From NCBI GenBank assembly GCA_016200155.1, contig JACQFG010000381.1, positions 1 to 18,292 of the forward strand: a DNA stretch of 18,292 nt, in the 5' to 3' direction. The translations under genes and the position numbers were made by a program. The stretch is from Planctomycetota bacterium (lineage in GTDB: Bacteria; Planctomycetota; Planctomycetia; Gemmatales; Gemmataceae). Below, one piece after another: positions 7,599 through 15,818 of this stretch (the first letter of the stretch is position 1; each line of letters starts with the position of its first letter). Under the pieces are notes generated by a model, which searched no databases, was not told where the DNA came from, and saw only the letters and a list, made by a program, of their open reading frames with translations.

Positions 7599-7704
7599 GG
7601 GAAAAAATTCCGGAAAGGACATCCACAACGGCAAACGAGTGCAGTGCCGCCTGCAGGATCCCGTGTTCGATATCGACGATTCGCACTCCGTCTGATGTGA
7701 TGGG

Positions 7705-7734
7705 ATTATACTGGACCGGGCATCCGCTACGCAA
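7705..7734 (-). promoter_or_regulatory. Candidate promoter of the kinase gene
   Basis: Reading leftward, TTGCGT (7734-7729) is followed after an 18-nt spacer by a perfect TATAAT (7710-7705). The -35 overlaps the DUF1501 stop codon. Transcription would begin near 7698, giving a leader of about 100 nt before the kinase start. The -10 match is perfect and the -35 match is only 3 of 6. Confidence 0.4.
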
Positions 7735-9187
7735 TCACCTCCCCAATCACCCGCCCGTGCACGTCCGTCAGCCTTCTGTCCGCGCCGTTGTGGCGATAGG
7801 TGAGCCGTTCGTGGTCGAGGCCCAGCAGGTGCAGCAAGGTGGCGTGCTGGTCGTAGCACATCGTGCGGTCGGTTTCGGCATGGAACGAGAACTCGTCGCT
7901 CGCGCCGTGGGTTGCGCCGGCCTTGATGCCGCCGCCGGCCATCCAGCTGGTGAAGGTGTTGCCGTTGTGATCGCGGCCGTTGCCGTTTTGGCTGTACGGG
8001 GTGCGGCCGAACTCGGTGGTCCAGAAGACGACGGTGTCGTCAAGCATGCCGCGGCGTTTGAGGTCGGTCAGGAGGCCGGCGATCGGCTTGTCGGAGCGGA
8101 CGCACATGCGTTCGAAGTCGGAGCCGGCGCGGACGTCGTTGTGGCTATCCCAGTTGCCCGAGGCGCCGTTGAGCCCGGAGCCGACCCAGAGTTGAATGAA
8201 GCGCACGCCGCGTTCGATGAGGCGGCGGGCGATCAAGCAATTGCGGCCAATGTCGCGCGTCCTCGGCTCGTCGAGTCCGTAGAGCCGGCGCGTCGCTTCG
8301 GTCTCGTCGCGCAGCTCCAGCACCTCGGGGACGGCAAGCTGCATGCGGGCGGCGAGTTCGTAGGAGCGGATGCGGGCTTCGAGCCGGGAGTCGCCGGGGG
8401 TTTGCTGCTGGCGGTTGAGGCGCGTGACGAGGTCGAGCCCTTCGCGTTCGCTTTCGGGGGTGATGAAGCGGGCGGAGCGCGCCGGGAAGAGATCGGGGAC
8501 CGGGTTCTCGGCCGCGGGGTTGATCATGGTCGCCTGATGCTCCGCGGGGAGGAAGCCGCTGTTCCACGCCTGCTGCCCGGTCCACGGCAACCCGACCGGA
8601 TCGGGCAGCGCGACAAACGTCGGCAGGTTGCGATTGAGACTGCCGAGCGCATAGCCGACCCACGACCCGACGCTCGGAAACCCCGGCGTGACGAACCCGG
8701 ACACCTGCATCGTCTGCCCGGCACTGTGCTCGGAAGTCGGCGCGTGCATCGCATGGAGAAACGCCATATCGTCGACGCACTCGGCCAGGTGAGGCAACGC
8801 GCTGGTCACCCAGCGCCCCGACTGCCCATGCCGACGCCAGCTCCACGGACTCTTCAGCACCGGCCCCGGCGACGCGGCCGTCCCGCCGGTAACGCGAAAC
8901 GGCACGACCTGCCCATGCCGGCGAATCAGTTCCGGCTTGTAGTCAAACGTGTCGCACTGGGATGCGCCGCCGAGCATGAAGAGCTGGATGACCGCCTTCG
9001 CCGTCGCGGGATGATGCGTCGCCTGGCGAGCCGAGCCCCGTAAGGGGCCGGTTGCCGGTTGATCCGCAAACCCTTGTTCGTGGAGAATGCTGGCGAGCGC
9101 AACGGTGCCGAGCCCGCCGCCGAGCTGCGCGAGGAAATCGCGGCGCGTGGGTGGGATGGGTTGGCGGTGGGAGCAAAGTGCGGGCAT
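7727..9187 (-). CDS. DUF1501 family protein with Tat signal
   Basis: Predicted 486-residue exported protein. The N-terminus has a twin-arginine motif, TRRDFL (14-19), then the hydrophobic stretch LGGGLGTVALAS, so folded export through Tat is expected. The mature part shows DUF1501 hallmarks: VIQLFMLGGASQCDTFDYKP near the start, repeated His-rich segments (AFLHAMHAPTSEHSAG) and the C-terminal VFWTTEFGRTPYSQNGNGRDHN region. The family is related to alkaline phosphatase/sulfatase folds and is abundant in planctomycetes; its reaction is not established. ATG 9185-9187 has GAGGA 6 nt upstream, inside the 9-nt gap after the nucleotidyltransferase gene, so the two are probably cotranscribed. Its usual partner, a DUF1549/DUF1553 protein, is encoded upstream with two genes in between. 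Confidence 0.93.
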   Translation of the reverse strand: MPALCSHRQPIPPTRRDFLAQLGGGLGTVALASILHEQGFADQPATGPLRGSARQATHHPATAKAVIQLFMLGGASQCDTFDYKPELIRRHGQVVPFRVTGGTAASPGPVLKSPWSWRRHGQSGRWVTSALPHLAECVDDMAFLHAMHAPTSEHSAGQTMQVSGFVTPGFPSVGSWVGYALGSLNRNLPTFVALPDPVGLPWTGQQAWNSGFLPAEHQATMINPAAENPVPDLFPARSARFITPESEREGLDLVTRLNRQQQTPGDSRLEARIRSYELAARMQLAVPEVLELRDETEATRRLYGLDEPRTRDIGRNCLIARRLIERGVRFIQLWVGSGLNGASGNWDSHNDVRAGSDFERMCVRSDKPIAGLLTDLKRRGMLDDTVVFWTTEFGRTPYSQNGNGRDHNGNTFTSWMAGGGIKAGATHGASDEFSFHAETDRTMCYDQHATLLHLLGLDHERLTYRHNGADRRLTDVHGRVIGEVIA

Positions 9188-9196
9188 GATTTTTCC

Positions 9197-9574
9197 TCAG
9201 GCGTCATCTTTTTGAAAGAGAACCTTTCCCTTGGTCACGATCGTCGTAAGGAACGACCCTTTCTCTTCGAGCCGCCAGTTCATTTCTTTCGGCGTGCGCA
9301 CGATCAGGTCCAACGGAAACGGCGCTGCCAGTCTGTAGCGGATGCGCACCGATTGATCGATTTGGTTGCGAGCAGGCATCACGACCAGCAAATCGACGTC
9401 GCTGTCCGCATTCGGCGTCCCGTAGGCATGGGAGCCGAACAGGATGATCTTGTCGGGCTGAAATTCCTCGGCAATCGCGCGCGCGTAACGCCGGATCAGC
9501 CGCATGGGAACATCGGCCCCAAAGTAGATGCGCTTGGCCGGAAAGGGGAACGGGCTTGGTTGCGATTTCGCCAT
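9197..9574 (-). CDS. Minimal nucleotidyltransferase (MNT-type)
   Basis: Predicted 125-residue single-domain protein. Strand-helix IILFGSHAYGTPNADSDVDLLVV carries the nucleotidyltransferase signature in two parts: Gly47-Ser48, then SDVDLLV with metal-binding Asp59 and Asp61. A third acidic residue, Asp89, sits in PFPLDLIVRT. Proteins of this type transfer a nucleotide to a protein or small molecule, and many act as antitoxins beside a HEPN toxin. No HEPN gene is adjacent here. ATG 9572-9574 was chosen because the frame upstream runs into the end of the WD40 gene; a longer start at 9688 would overlap that gene by 86 nt. There is no Shine-Dalgarno; a TACAAT at 9586-9581 would make the transcript nearly leaderless. 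It ends 9 nt before the DUF1501 start. Confidence 0.85.
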   Translation of the reverse strand: MAKSQPSPFPFPAKRIYFGADVPMRLIRRYARAIAEEFQPDKIILFGSHAYGTPNADSDVDLLVVMPARNQIDQSVRIRYRLAAPFPLDLIVRTPKEMNWRLEEKGSFLTTIVTKGKVLFQKDDA

Positions 9575-9602
9575 GCGGCCATTGTACCAGAAGCGGACGG
9601 TC

Positions 9603-11606
9603 TCATTTCGTTCCGGCAGCCAATAGCTTGGGCACATCCCAAACCAAGGCGGTTGTGTCCTCGTGACCGGAAACCAGGCTTCGATCATCCTTAGAAAAGG
9701 CGAGGGCGTAAACTCTGCCGCGCGGCCCTTGTCCCTTGGCCACGGGTGTAAAACGCTTCAAGTCCCAGATTTCGACGGAGCCGTCCTCTTTGCCGCATGC
9801 CAGGAGGCGATTGTCGTTTGAGAACGCGACGGAACGGACCGTGACGCCGTCGCTGTCAAAACGGCCGCGTGCTTTCCGAGTTGTCGTGTCCCAGACGCCA
9901 AATCCCTTGGGGTAACATGGAGCTGCAAGCAGAACGCCGTCGGGAGAAAAGCGGGCAGTGTTGTTTCCGGACATGCCGATGCCTTGGACGGGAATGCCGC
10001 CGAGATCATTGCCAGTGGCGGGGTCCCAAATGCGTAGACCAAGACCGATGTAGATAAGCCTCTTGCCATCCGGGCTGAACGCAAGACATTCGGTCCCGAA
10101 AGTAGGGGTCGAAATCTCACGCATTTTTTTGCCGGCAACCACGTCCCAGAGGATCAATTTGTAGTCATTTCCTTTGGGCGTGTTTTTGGTATAGGCCACG
10201 ACGAGCGTCTTGGCGTCCGGGGCGAAGGTGAGAATGGAGGTGTAGCCCGCTTGGCCGTCGAGAGTGAATTTCTCTTTTCCGGTGGCCAGATCGCGGACAC
10301 AAACCGTGAAATCGTTTCTGCTGATCGCAATCGTCATTCCGTTCGGCGCAATGGCGGCATTCCGAAAGGAGGTAGACTCGTTGAGGACGGAAAGCTGTTT
10401 GCCGTCGGCAGGATCCCAGATGCGGATCGGATTTCCCGCGCCGGTTGCAACTTTTCCATTTGCCGTAAAGCCGACGAGATTGACCGGAGTGATGTGTCCA
10501 TCTGGACCGGGAATTTCTTTACCGGTGGCAATATCCCAGCGCATGAGAGAAAACACGTAGTTGATGCTTCCCGCGGCGACGGTCTTGCCATCCGGCGAAA
10601 TCGCGACGCAGCCGATGCCTGAGTACATTGGATCGTGGCGATGAGTAAAAATAGCGTCGCCGCTCACGACGTCCCAGACTCGCAACGTGTTGTCCACGCT
10701 GGACGAAACCAGGCGCTTGCTGTCTGCCGAAAGCGCCAGAAGGTAAAAGTCGTTCGCCCCACCGCGCACAAGGCCCTTCAACTTTCCCGTGGCCGTGTCC
10801 CACAGTTGGACTGCTTTCATATCTTGGTCCTCGAGGGCGAACGTGCCGTCGGCGGACCATGCGGATCGGCGCCAGCGCCCGAGTTCCTTCGAGAGCGTGC
10901 GGAGTTTCTTTCCGGTTTCCGAGTCACAGACGTGGAGGCCGTCTTCCTGCAAAGCCACCAGAATCTTGCCGTCCGGCGAAAAAGCCATGGTGCCGTTCAA
11001 CGGCTGAAAAGACGAAACTTCGGTGCTCTTTTCGATGTCCCACTTCCGATTGCGGGGCTCCATCGACCTTTTTCCTGTTCTGACGTCGAATTTGTCCTGG
11101 TAACCGAACATCACCAATTTTTTTCCACCATCGGTGAACGCGAGAAGGGTAGTTCCGTCCTGCATCGGAAGGTCGCGTTTAAGGCGCTCCTTCCCAGTAG
11201 TCGTGTCCCAAACAGAAAGAGCGTTCGGACCACTCCCGTTGGCTGCGGCCAGAGCCTTGCCATCCGGTGCGAACGCGATTCGCGGTCGGTCAAAGTTGCG
11301 CTTTCCATCGATGCGAAACTGAAACCTCTGTTTGCCACTGGCCGTCTCCCAAAGACGCACTGTCTCGTCATGTCCGGTGGTGGCCATGAGATGCCCGTCA
11401 AAACTGTAGATTACGGACGTTACTTGGCTGGCGTGTCGGTAGCGAATCGTTCCCAGTCGCGTGATTGCCCCATCGGGCAACGGATCGCCATTGCGATCCG
11501 ACCGTGTCTTTTTGTCCTGGGCTGCGAGTGGTCGCAAAGCTGCTGACTCGCCGAGTGCAACAATTAGCACGACAACGAACAGATGCCGTACACAAGAATC
11601 TGACAT
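9603..11606 (-). CDS. Exported WD40 repeat protein, two predicted propellers
   Basis: Predicted 667-residue protein. A signal peptide (hydrophobic residues about 8-22, possible cleavage after PLAA near 30) precedes a mature part made almost wholly of WD40 repeats. At least twelve and up to fourteen blade ends can be read, such as VRLWETASGK, LSVWDTTTGK, VQLWDTATGK, LRVWDVVSGD, IRIWDPADGK, LILWDVVAGK and ALVWDVPKLL. Most are preceded by an SPDGK-type turn. That number fits two seven-bladed propellers. WD40 proteins are scaffolds for protein contacts, so an extracytoplasmic binding platform is likely; the partner is unknown. ATG 11604-11606 has GGAGG 8 nt upstream; the frame is open further to 11735 without a better start. 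Its base composition seems less GC-rich than the neighbouring PSD1 and DUF1501 genes. The gap to the nucleotidyltransferase is 28 nt. Confidence 0.9.
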   Translation of the reverse strand: MSDSCVRHLFVVVLIVALGESAALRPLAAQDKKTRSDRNGDPLPDGAITRLGTIRYRHASQVTSVIYSFDGHLMATTGHDETVRLWETASGKQRFQFRIDGKRNFDRPRIAFAPDGKALAAANGSGPNALSVWDTTTGKERLKRDLPMQDGTTLLAFTDGGKKLVMFGYQDKFDVRTGKRSMEPRNRKWDIEKSTEVSSFQPLNGTMAFSPDGKILVALQEDGLHVCDSETGKKLRTLSKELGRWRRSAWSADGTFALEDQDMKAVQLWDTATGKLKGLVRGGANDFYLLALSADSKRLVSSSVDNTLRVWDVVSGDAIFTHRHDPMYSGIGCVAISPDGKTVAAGSINYVFSLMRWDIATGKEIPGPDGHITPVNLVGFTANGKVATGAGNPIRIWDPADGKQLSVLNESTSFRNAAIAPNGMTIAISRNDFTVCVRDLATGKEKFTLDGQAGYTSILTFAPDAKTLVVAYTKNTPKGNDYKLILWDVVAGKKMREISTPTFGTECLAFSPDGKRLIYIGLGLRIWDPATGNDLGGIPVQGIGMSGNNTARFSPDGVLLAAPCYPKGFGVWDTTTRKARGRFDSDGVTVRSVAFSNDNRLLACGKEDGSVEIWDLKRFTPVAKGQGPRGRVYALAFSKDDRSLVSGHEDTTALVWDVPKLLAAGTK

Positions 11607-11712
11607 CGCGACAGCCTCCTCGACCAATATGAGTGGAATGCCTGGGAACGAGCCTACAGCCCCTCGACGCAATTGTACAATCGAAACCCAACAAATCTCG
11701 GGAGGCGACTTA

Positions 11713-14700
11713 CTAATGCACAAACAAAAAATCATTGCAATTCACCAGCACCCGGCACGCGTTCGCTAACCCGTGCCGGTCCGCATACGCCGTCAGCAGC
11801 TCCGACTCCTCTTGCGTCGGCGGGCGGCCCATCGTCAGGCGGCAGGCGCGGTCGATCCGGCTCGGCGTGTCCTTTGCCTCGCGCTCCAGTCTGGCAGCCA
11901 AGTGCTCGCATTGACGCAGGACGAAGCGGTTGTTGTACAGCACCAACGCTTGCAGCGGTGTGATCGTCAGGTTGCGCTTGGCCATCGATAGCGATGGGTC
12001 GACGGCGTCGAACGTTTCGAGCAGCGGGTCGTTGATGTTGCGGAAGATGAAGCGGTAGATGCCGCGACGATAACTCGCGGGATTGTCGGGGTCGAACTTG
12101 TCGTAGCTGATCTGCGGCGACACGTCCTTGTTGGGGTCCTTGAAGTCGAACTGCATCGCGGAGGGGCCGGCCATCTTGAGGTCGAGCTTGCCGCTGACGG
12201 ACAGCAGCGTGTCGCGCAGCATCTCGGCGTCGAGTCGGCCGCGATTCATGCGCCAGAGATAGCGGTTGTCGGCATCCCGTTTGGCGTTTGCGTCGTCATG
12301 CGCAGAAACTTGTCGATAGGCGGCGCTGATGACGATCATGCGGTGCAGTTTCTTGAGCGACCCGCCGCCGTCGCGGAACTCGGCCGCCAGATAGTCGAGC
12401 AGCTCCGGATGGCTGGGCGACGCGCCCATGCGGCCCAGGTCGTTCGGCGTATCGACGATGCCTTGCCCGAAGTGATGATGCCAGACGCGATTGACGATGC
12501 TGCGCCAGGTCAGCGGGTTGGCGGGGTCGGTGATCCAGCGGGCGAGCGCGGCCCGGCGTGGACCCTCACCCCCAACCCCTCTCCCAGGAGGAGAGGGGAG
12601 AATGGGTACATCGAAGTCACCCTTGAGCGCGGTCACGCAGTCCAGGGCGCCGGGGCTGACGGCGTCGAGCGGTTGCTTGATGTCGCCGCGCTTGAGCACG
12701 AAGATCGCGGCCGGCTCCTTCGGGGCTCGGTAGTTGCGCACGGCGGGGAAGTCGCTGGCGATCGCCAACACCTTCGCCGGCGCCGACAGCGCGGCGAGCT
12801 GTTCGTCAACGTAAATGCGGCGATAGTGCTGCGCGAGCGATTCGGTTTGTTCCCTGGTGCGCTTGTCGGCCGGCACAACGAGCAGCGTGGCCAGGTCGGG
12901 CGGCAGCGGCTTGCTCAAGGCTGGCGCCGGTTTCGTTGTCACCGACAGGCGCAGCCGGCCGATCAGGTGGCCGCCGCCGTGGAGTTGTTCGAGCGAGAAC
13001 GTGAAGAGCGCATCGCCGTCGTACTTGAGCGGCTGTTTGAACTCGAAGATCGCCTGGTGCGGTTTGCCGACCTGCGGGAAGATTCCCCAGGCGGTGGCCT
13101 TGTTGCCGTCGATGGCTTTGGCGATGTCCCAGCCGTCCTGATTGAAGTCGGCGGTGGCCTTCGCAATCGGAATGTTCGCCGACTTGCTCGGTTCCTTGAC
13201 GGAAGCAGCATGGACGCGGAACTCGGACAGATGCAGGTTGCCGTTGTCCTGCCGGCCCGGGCCCTTCATCGGCAATGAATCGTGCGGCAGGACCTCCAGG
13301 CGCACGGCGGTGATGCCATCCTTCAAGTTGAGCTTCGTCGTGAAGGTGTAGGTGTCGCGCTCGGGTTTCATGCCGCCGAGGAGGAGCGAGCCGTCGTCGA
13401 GCAGGGTAACCGTAGTTCCCTTGGCGACGTTGGCATCGAGTTTCGTCAAGACATTCCAGTGCGACGCCGGTCCGCCGACCGACTTCTCCCACATTGCCTG
13501 AGCGGCGGCAATCGCTTTCAACTCGTCTGGCGAGAACGGCTGGGCGTCCGGATTCTTCGCCAGGATCGCTTGTTTCTGCTGAAGGTCCTTGCGACGCGCG
13601 GCAACGTTCGGCTCCAGCTCGTAGGGCCGATCGGCGCGCCCGACCCCCGCGAACACCGCTTGCATGCGATAGTAGTCGCGCTGCGAGATCGGGTCGAACT
13701 TGTGCTGATGGCAGCGCGCGCAGTGCACCGTCATGCTCAGAAACGTCGCGCCGACGCTCGACACCATGTCGTCGCGATCAAGATTGAGCGCGATCTTCCG
13801 GCAATCGGTGCCGTCGACTTGCTCGACGAGGGCGCTCTGATTGAACGGCCCCGCGGCGGCGAAACCGAGGGCCGGGATGGCGTGCGGCTCATCGGGGAAC
13901 AGCACGTCGGCGGCCAGTTGCTCCTGCACGAAACGGGCGTACGGCTTGTCGTCATTGAACGCCTTGATGACGTAATCGCGATACGGCCAGGCATTGAAGC
14001 GTGGCCGATCCATGCCGAAGCCGTTCGATTCGCCGTAGTGGACCACGTCGAGCCAGTGCCGGGCCCAGCGTTCGCCATAGCGCGGCGACGCCAGCAGCCG
14101 ATCGACGAGTGCTTCATACGCCGCTCCCCGTTTAGCACCCGCCGCATCCTTCAAGAACGCGTCAATCTCCTCCGGCGAAGGCGGCAGCCCGTGCAGGTCA
14201 TACGTCACGCGCCGGATCAGCGTCCGCGCGTCGGCTTCCTGCGACGGCGTCAAACCCTTCTCGCGCAGCTTGAGGAGGAGGAACGCATCGATCGGCGTCG
14301 GCGCATCGATCTTGGGGATCGGCGTCTTCACGATCGGCTTGAGCGACCACCAGTCGACGCTCTTCGGATCGTCCTTGATAGCGCGCCTGGCCGGGAACGG
14401 CGCGCCGAGGTTCACCCACTTGACGAAGTCGGCGATGACGACGTCGTCGAGCTTCGGCTTTTGCTTGGGCATCTTCAGATCGGGAATCTGATGACGAATG
14501 GTGCGAATGAGCAGGCTGTCGTCGGCCTTGCCGGGGACGATGGCGGGGCCCTTGTCGCCGCCTTGCAGCAAGGCTTCGCGCGAGTCGAGAGTCAGGCCGC
14601 CGCGCGATTTCTTGCCGGCGTGGCATTCATGACAGTGCGCGACGAGAACGGGGCGGATCTTCGTCTCGAAAAGATCGATACCGGCCGCGTTCTGGGCAAA

Positions 14701-14760
14701 CGACGACGCGGGAAAGACGAACAAAAGGACTAAACACCAGCGCGAGGTTTGTTTGCACAT
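11713..14760 (-). CDS. PSD1-type c-haem protein (PSCyt1, DUF1549, DUF1553)
   Basis: Predicted 1015-residue exported protein. The signal peptide (WCLVLLFVFPASSFA, end about 22) is followed by a planctomycete cytochrome-like domain with haem motif CHECH (43-47). Next is a DUF1549 region (about 150-375) with YGERWARHWLDVVHYGESNG and a second CxxCH (VHCARCH, Cys347-His351). A middle insertion (about 430-610) looks like a beta-sandwich, carbohydrate-binding type region. DUF1553 (about 737-1000) contains NPLTWRSIVNRVWHHHFG. Function is unproven; such proteins usually pair with DUF1501 partners. A dispersed repeat encodes PSPPGRGVGGEG at 722-733, in frame (12563-12600). ATG 14758-14760 gives a clean signal peptide, but its GGAGG is only 1 nt away; GTG 14797-14799 is the alternative. 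Confidence 0.93.
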   Translation of the reverse strand: MCKQTSRWCLVLLFVFPASSFAQNAAGIDLFETKIRPVLVAHCHECHAGKKSRGGLTLDSREALLQGGDKGPAIVPGKADDSLLIRTIRHQIPDLKMPKQKPKLDDVVIADFVKWVNLGAPFPARRAIKDDPKSVDWWSLKPIVKTPIPKIDAPTPIDAFLLLKLREKGLTPSQEADARTLIRRVTYDLHGLPPSPEEIDAFLKDAAGAKRGAAYEALVDRLLASPRYGERWARHWLDVVHYGESNGFGMDRPRFNAWPYRDYVIKAFNDDKPYARFVQEQLAADVLFPDEPHAIPALGFAAAGPFNQSALVEQVDGTDCRKIALNLDRDDMVSSVGATFLSMTVHCARCHQHKFDPISQRDYYRMQAVFAGVGRADRPYELEPNVAARRKDLQQKQAILAKNPDAQPFSPDELKAIAAAQAMWEKSVGGPASHWNVLTKLDANVAKGTTVTLLDDGSLLLGGMKPERDTYTFTTKLNLKDGITAVRLEVLPHDSLPMKGPGRQDNGNLHLSEFRVHAASVKEPSKSANIPIAKATADFNQDGWDIAKAIDGNKATAWGIFPQVGKPHQAIFEFKQPLKYDGDALFTFSLEQLHGGGHLIGRLRLSVTTKPAPALSKPLPPDLATLLVVPADKRTREQTESLAQHYRRIYVDEQLAALSAPAKVLAIASDFPAVRNYRAPKEPAAIFVLKRGDIKQPLDAVSPGALDCVTALKGDFDVPILPSPPGRGVGGEGPRRAALARWITDPANPLTWRSIVNRVWHHHFGQGIVDTPNDLGRMGASPSHPELLDYLAAEFRDGGGSLKKLHRMIVISAAYRQVSAHDDANAKRDADNRYLWRMNRGRLDAEMLRDTLLSVSGKLDLKMAGPSAMQFDFKDPNKDVSPQISYDKFDPDNPASYRRGIYRFIFRNINDPLLETFDAVDPSLSMAKRNLTITPLQALVLYNNRFVLRQCEHLAARLEREAKDTPSRIDRACRLTMGRPPTQEESELLTAYADRHGLANACRVLVNCNDFLFVH
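12563..12600. repeat. Dispersed hairpin repeat inserted in frame in the PSD1 gene
   Basis: On the minus strand the segment reads as a purine/pyrimidine-biased GC-rich repeat, and its hairpin lies at 12576-12584 / 12590-12598 (9-bp perfect stem, 5-nt loop). It is translated as PSPPGRGVGGEG just before the DUF1553 domain, where family members normally have a short linker. The same type of repeat (GAGAGGGG with TTGGGGGTGAGGG) is recognisable as a dispersed element in many bacterial genomes, and is usually intergenic. Confidence 0.75.
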
Positions 14761-14838
14761 ACCTCCAATGAAGCCGATCCGCGCGGTTTTGGCAAGCACG
14801 AAGAAATGACAAATTGACGTGAGTCCGCGAAGGTACGA

Positions 14839-15174
14839 TCACGGGCTGATCGTTAAGCAATCGACCTTGATTTCCTTCAGCTTGCCCGACTCGTGGGAAA
14901 GGACGACTCCGATTTCATGCACGGAGAGAAAGCCTCTCCCGTAAACGGCCGAGTAGCGCACCGATCCCGTTTCCTGGTAGAGAAAAGACTTGAAACCGCT
15001 GTCCTCCATGATTCGCTTCGCATTCTCGATCGGCATCTCGGGGGACAGGTACTTCAAAACCTCCGCGTGCATGGTTTCCTTGTCGAAGTGCAGTTTCATG
15101 GACGTCCGGGGATTGCCCAAAGAGAGGCATCCCACGAGACCGACAAGCAACACAGGCAATACGGACCGATGCAC
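14839..15174 (-). CDS. Putative lipoprotein of unknown function
   Basis: Predicted 111-residue protein. From GTG 15172-15174 the N-terminus is MHRSVLPVLLVGLVGC, with a lipobox (LVGC, Cys16), so a lipid-anchored envelope protein is expected. AGGGG about 9 nt upstream supports the GTG. A longer TTG start at 15219 would put 15 extra residues before the signal. The mature part includes MPIENAKRIMEDSGF, a turn of the kind found in BamE-like small domains, followed by beta strands (SVRYSAVYGRGFLSVHEIGVVL). The BamE-like reading is tentative. It lies 78 nt upstream of the PSD1 gene on the same strand and could belong to that transcript. Confidence 0.75.
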   Translation of the reverse strand: MHRSVLPVLLVGLVGCLSLGNPRTSMKLHFDKETMHAEVLKYLSPEMPIENAKRIMEDSGFKSFLYQETGSVRYSAVYGRGFLSVHEIGVVLSHESGKLKEIKVDCLTISP

Positions 15175-15267
15175 GGATTTCGTCCCCTGGCAGCATGGCA
15201 AAGGCTGAGGTGATAGCAATCCGCTAACGACGTGTCAATGCCGGTCAATCGTAGGTAGTGGCACAAT

Positions 15268-15321
15268 TTGTCGCCTTTGGCTCCGCGAAAGGGCGTCCTT
15301 TCGCGGAGCGAAAGGCGACAA
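15268..15321. repeat. Long hairpin repeat between the YaiI and lipoprotein genes
   Basis: The arms 15268-15291 and 15298-15321 are 24 nt each with one mismatch, and the loop is 6 nt. The core of the arm is CTCCGCGAAAG. It lies in the 176-nt gap after the stop of the YaiI-type gene and before the lipoprotein start, so it could terminate the former. There is no strong U-run. The remaining gap shows no gene. Confidence 0.8.
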
Positions 15322-15350
15322 TGCAACGCCTACGCCGCTGCGCTACCTGC

Positions 15351-15818
15351 TCATTTGTCTTTCGTCGACGGATGGGCGCGGCGGACGGCGTTGATCGTGT
15401 CATCGAGCTTTGACAGGAAACGCGAGCGGTCCTTGGGCGACATTGGCCGCGGGCCGCCGGTGACGGTGCCGTCCTGGCGCAGCTCGTGCATCAGGTCGCG
15501 CATCGCGAGAGTGGCGCCGATGTCGTTGTCGGTGAGCACGTGGCCGCGCGGATCGAGGACGCGCGCCTCCTTGGCCAGGCAGCGGGCGGCCAGCGGGATA
15601 TCGGCCGTCACGACGATGTCCCCCTGCCCCGCTTGCTCGGCGATCCAGTCGTCGACCTCGCCAAATCCGCCGCGCACCGTCAACTCGATCAGCACGTCGA
15701 TCGGCACGCGCATCGTCGCATTGGCCACGACCAGCACGCGCATCTCATAACGCCGGGCGACGCGGTAGACCTCGTCCTTGACCGGGCAGGCATCCGCGTC
15801 GATGTAGATGGTCAGCAT
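15351..15818 (-). CDS. YaiI/YqxD family protein (DUF188, UPF0178)
   Basis: Predicted 155-residue cytoplasmic protein, a usual family length. The N-terminal IDADACPVKDEVYRVA is the family hallmark, with a pair of acidic residues like a PIN-type nuclease site. Later motifs also fit: NATMRVP, a GDIVVTADIPLAARCL segment, and the C-terminal GPRPMSPKDRSRFLSKLD. The family is widely conserved and its biochemical role is unproven; PIN-like nuclease activity is an inference. ATG 15816-15818 has only a weak ribosome-binding site (GGACGGTG). It is divergently arranged with ugd across a 468-bp gap, and the lipoprotein gene follows it 176 nt downstream on the same strand. Confidence 0.9.
   Translation of the reverse strand: MLTIYIDADACPVKDEVYRVARRYEMRVLVVANATMRVPIDVLIELTVRGGFGEVDDWIAEQAGQGDIVVTADIPLAARCLAKEARVLDPRGHVLTDNDIGATLAMRDLMHELRQDGTVTGGPRPMSPKDRSRFLSKLDDTINAVRRAHPSTKDK

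Noticed and set aside
5874..7700. Long open frame on the plus strand opposite the kinase
   Set aside because: It is antisense to a protein with complete kinase motifs; the long frame follows from GC-rich codon bias.
7697..9043. Long open frame on the plus strand opposite the DUF1501 gene
   Set aside because: The antisense translation has no family features, while the minus-strand frame has a Tat signal and DUF1501 motifs.
9035..9048. Small palindrome gccccgtaaggggc inside the DUF1501 gene
   Set aside because: Only a 5-bp stem within a coding linker; it may be a repeat fragment but the evidence is too thin to call.
13282..14733. Long open frame on the plus strand opposite the PSD1 gene
   Set aside because: It is antisense to the haem-motif protein and rich in Arg/Asp/Val with no domain or ribosome-binding site.
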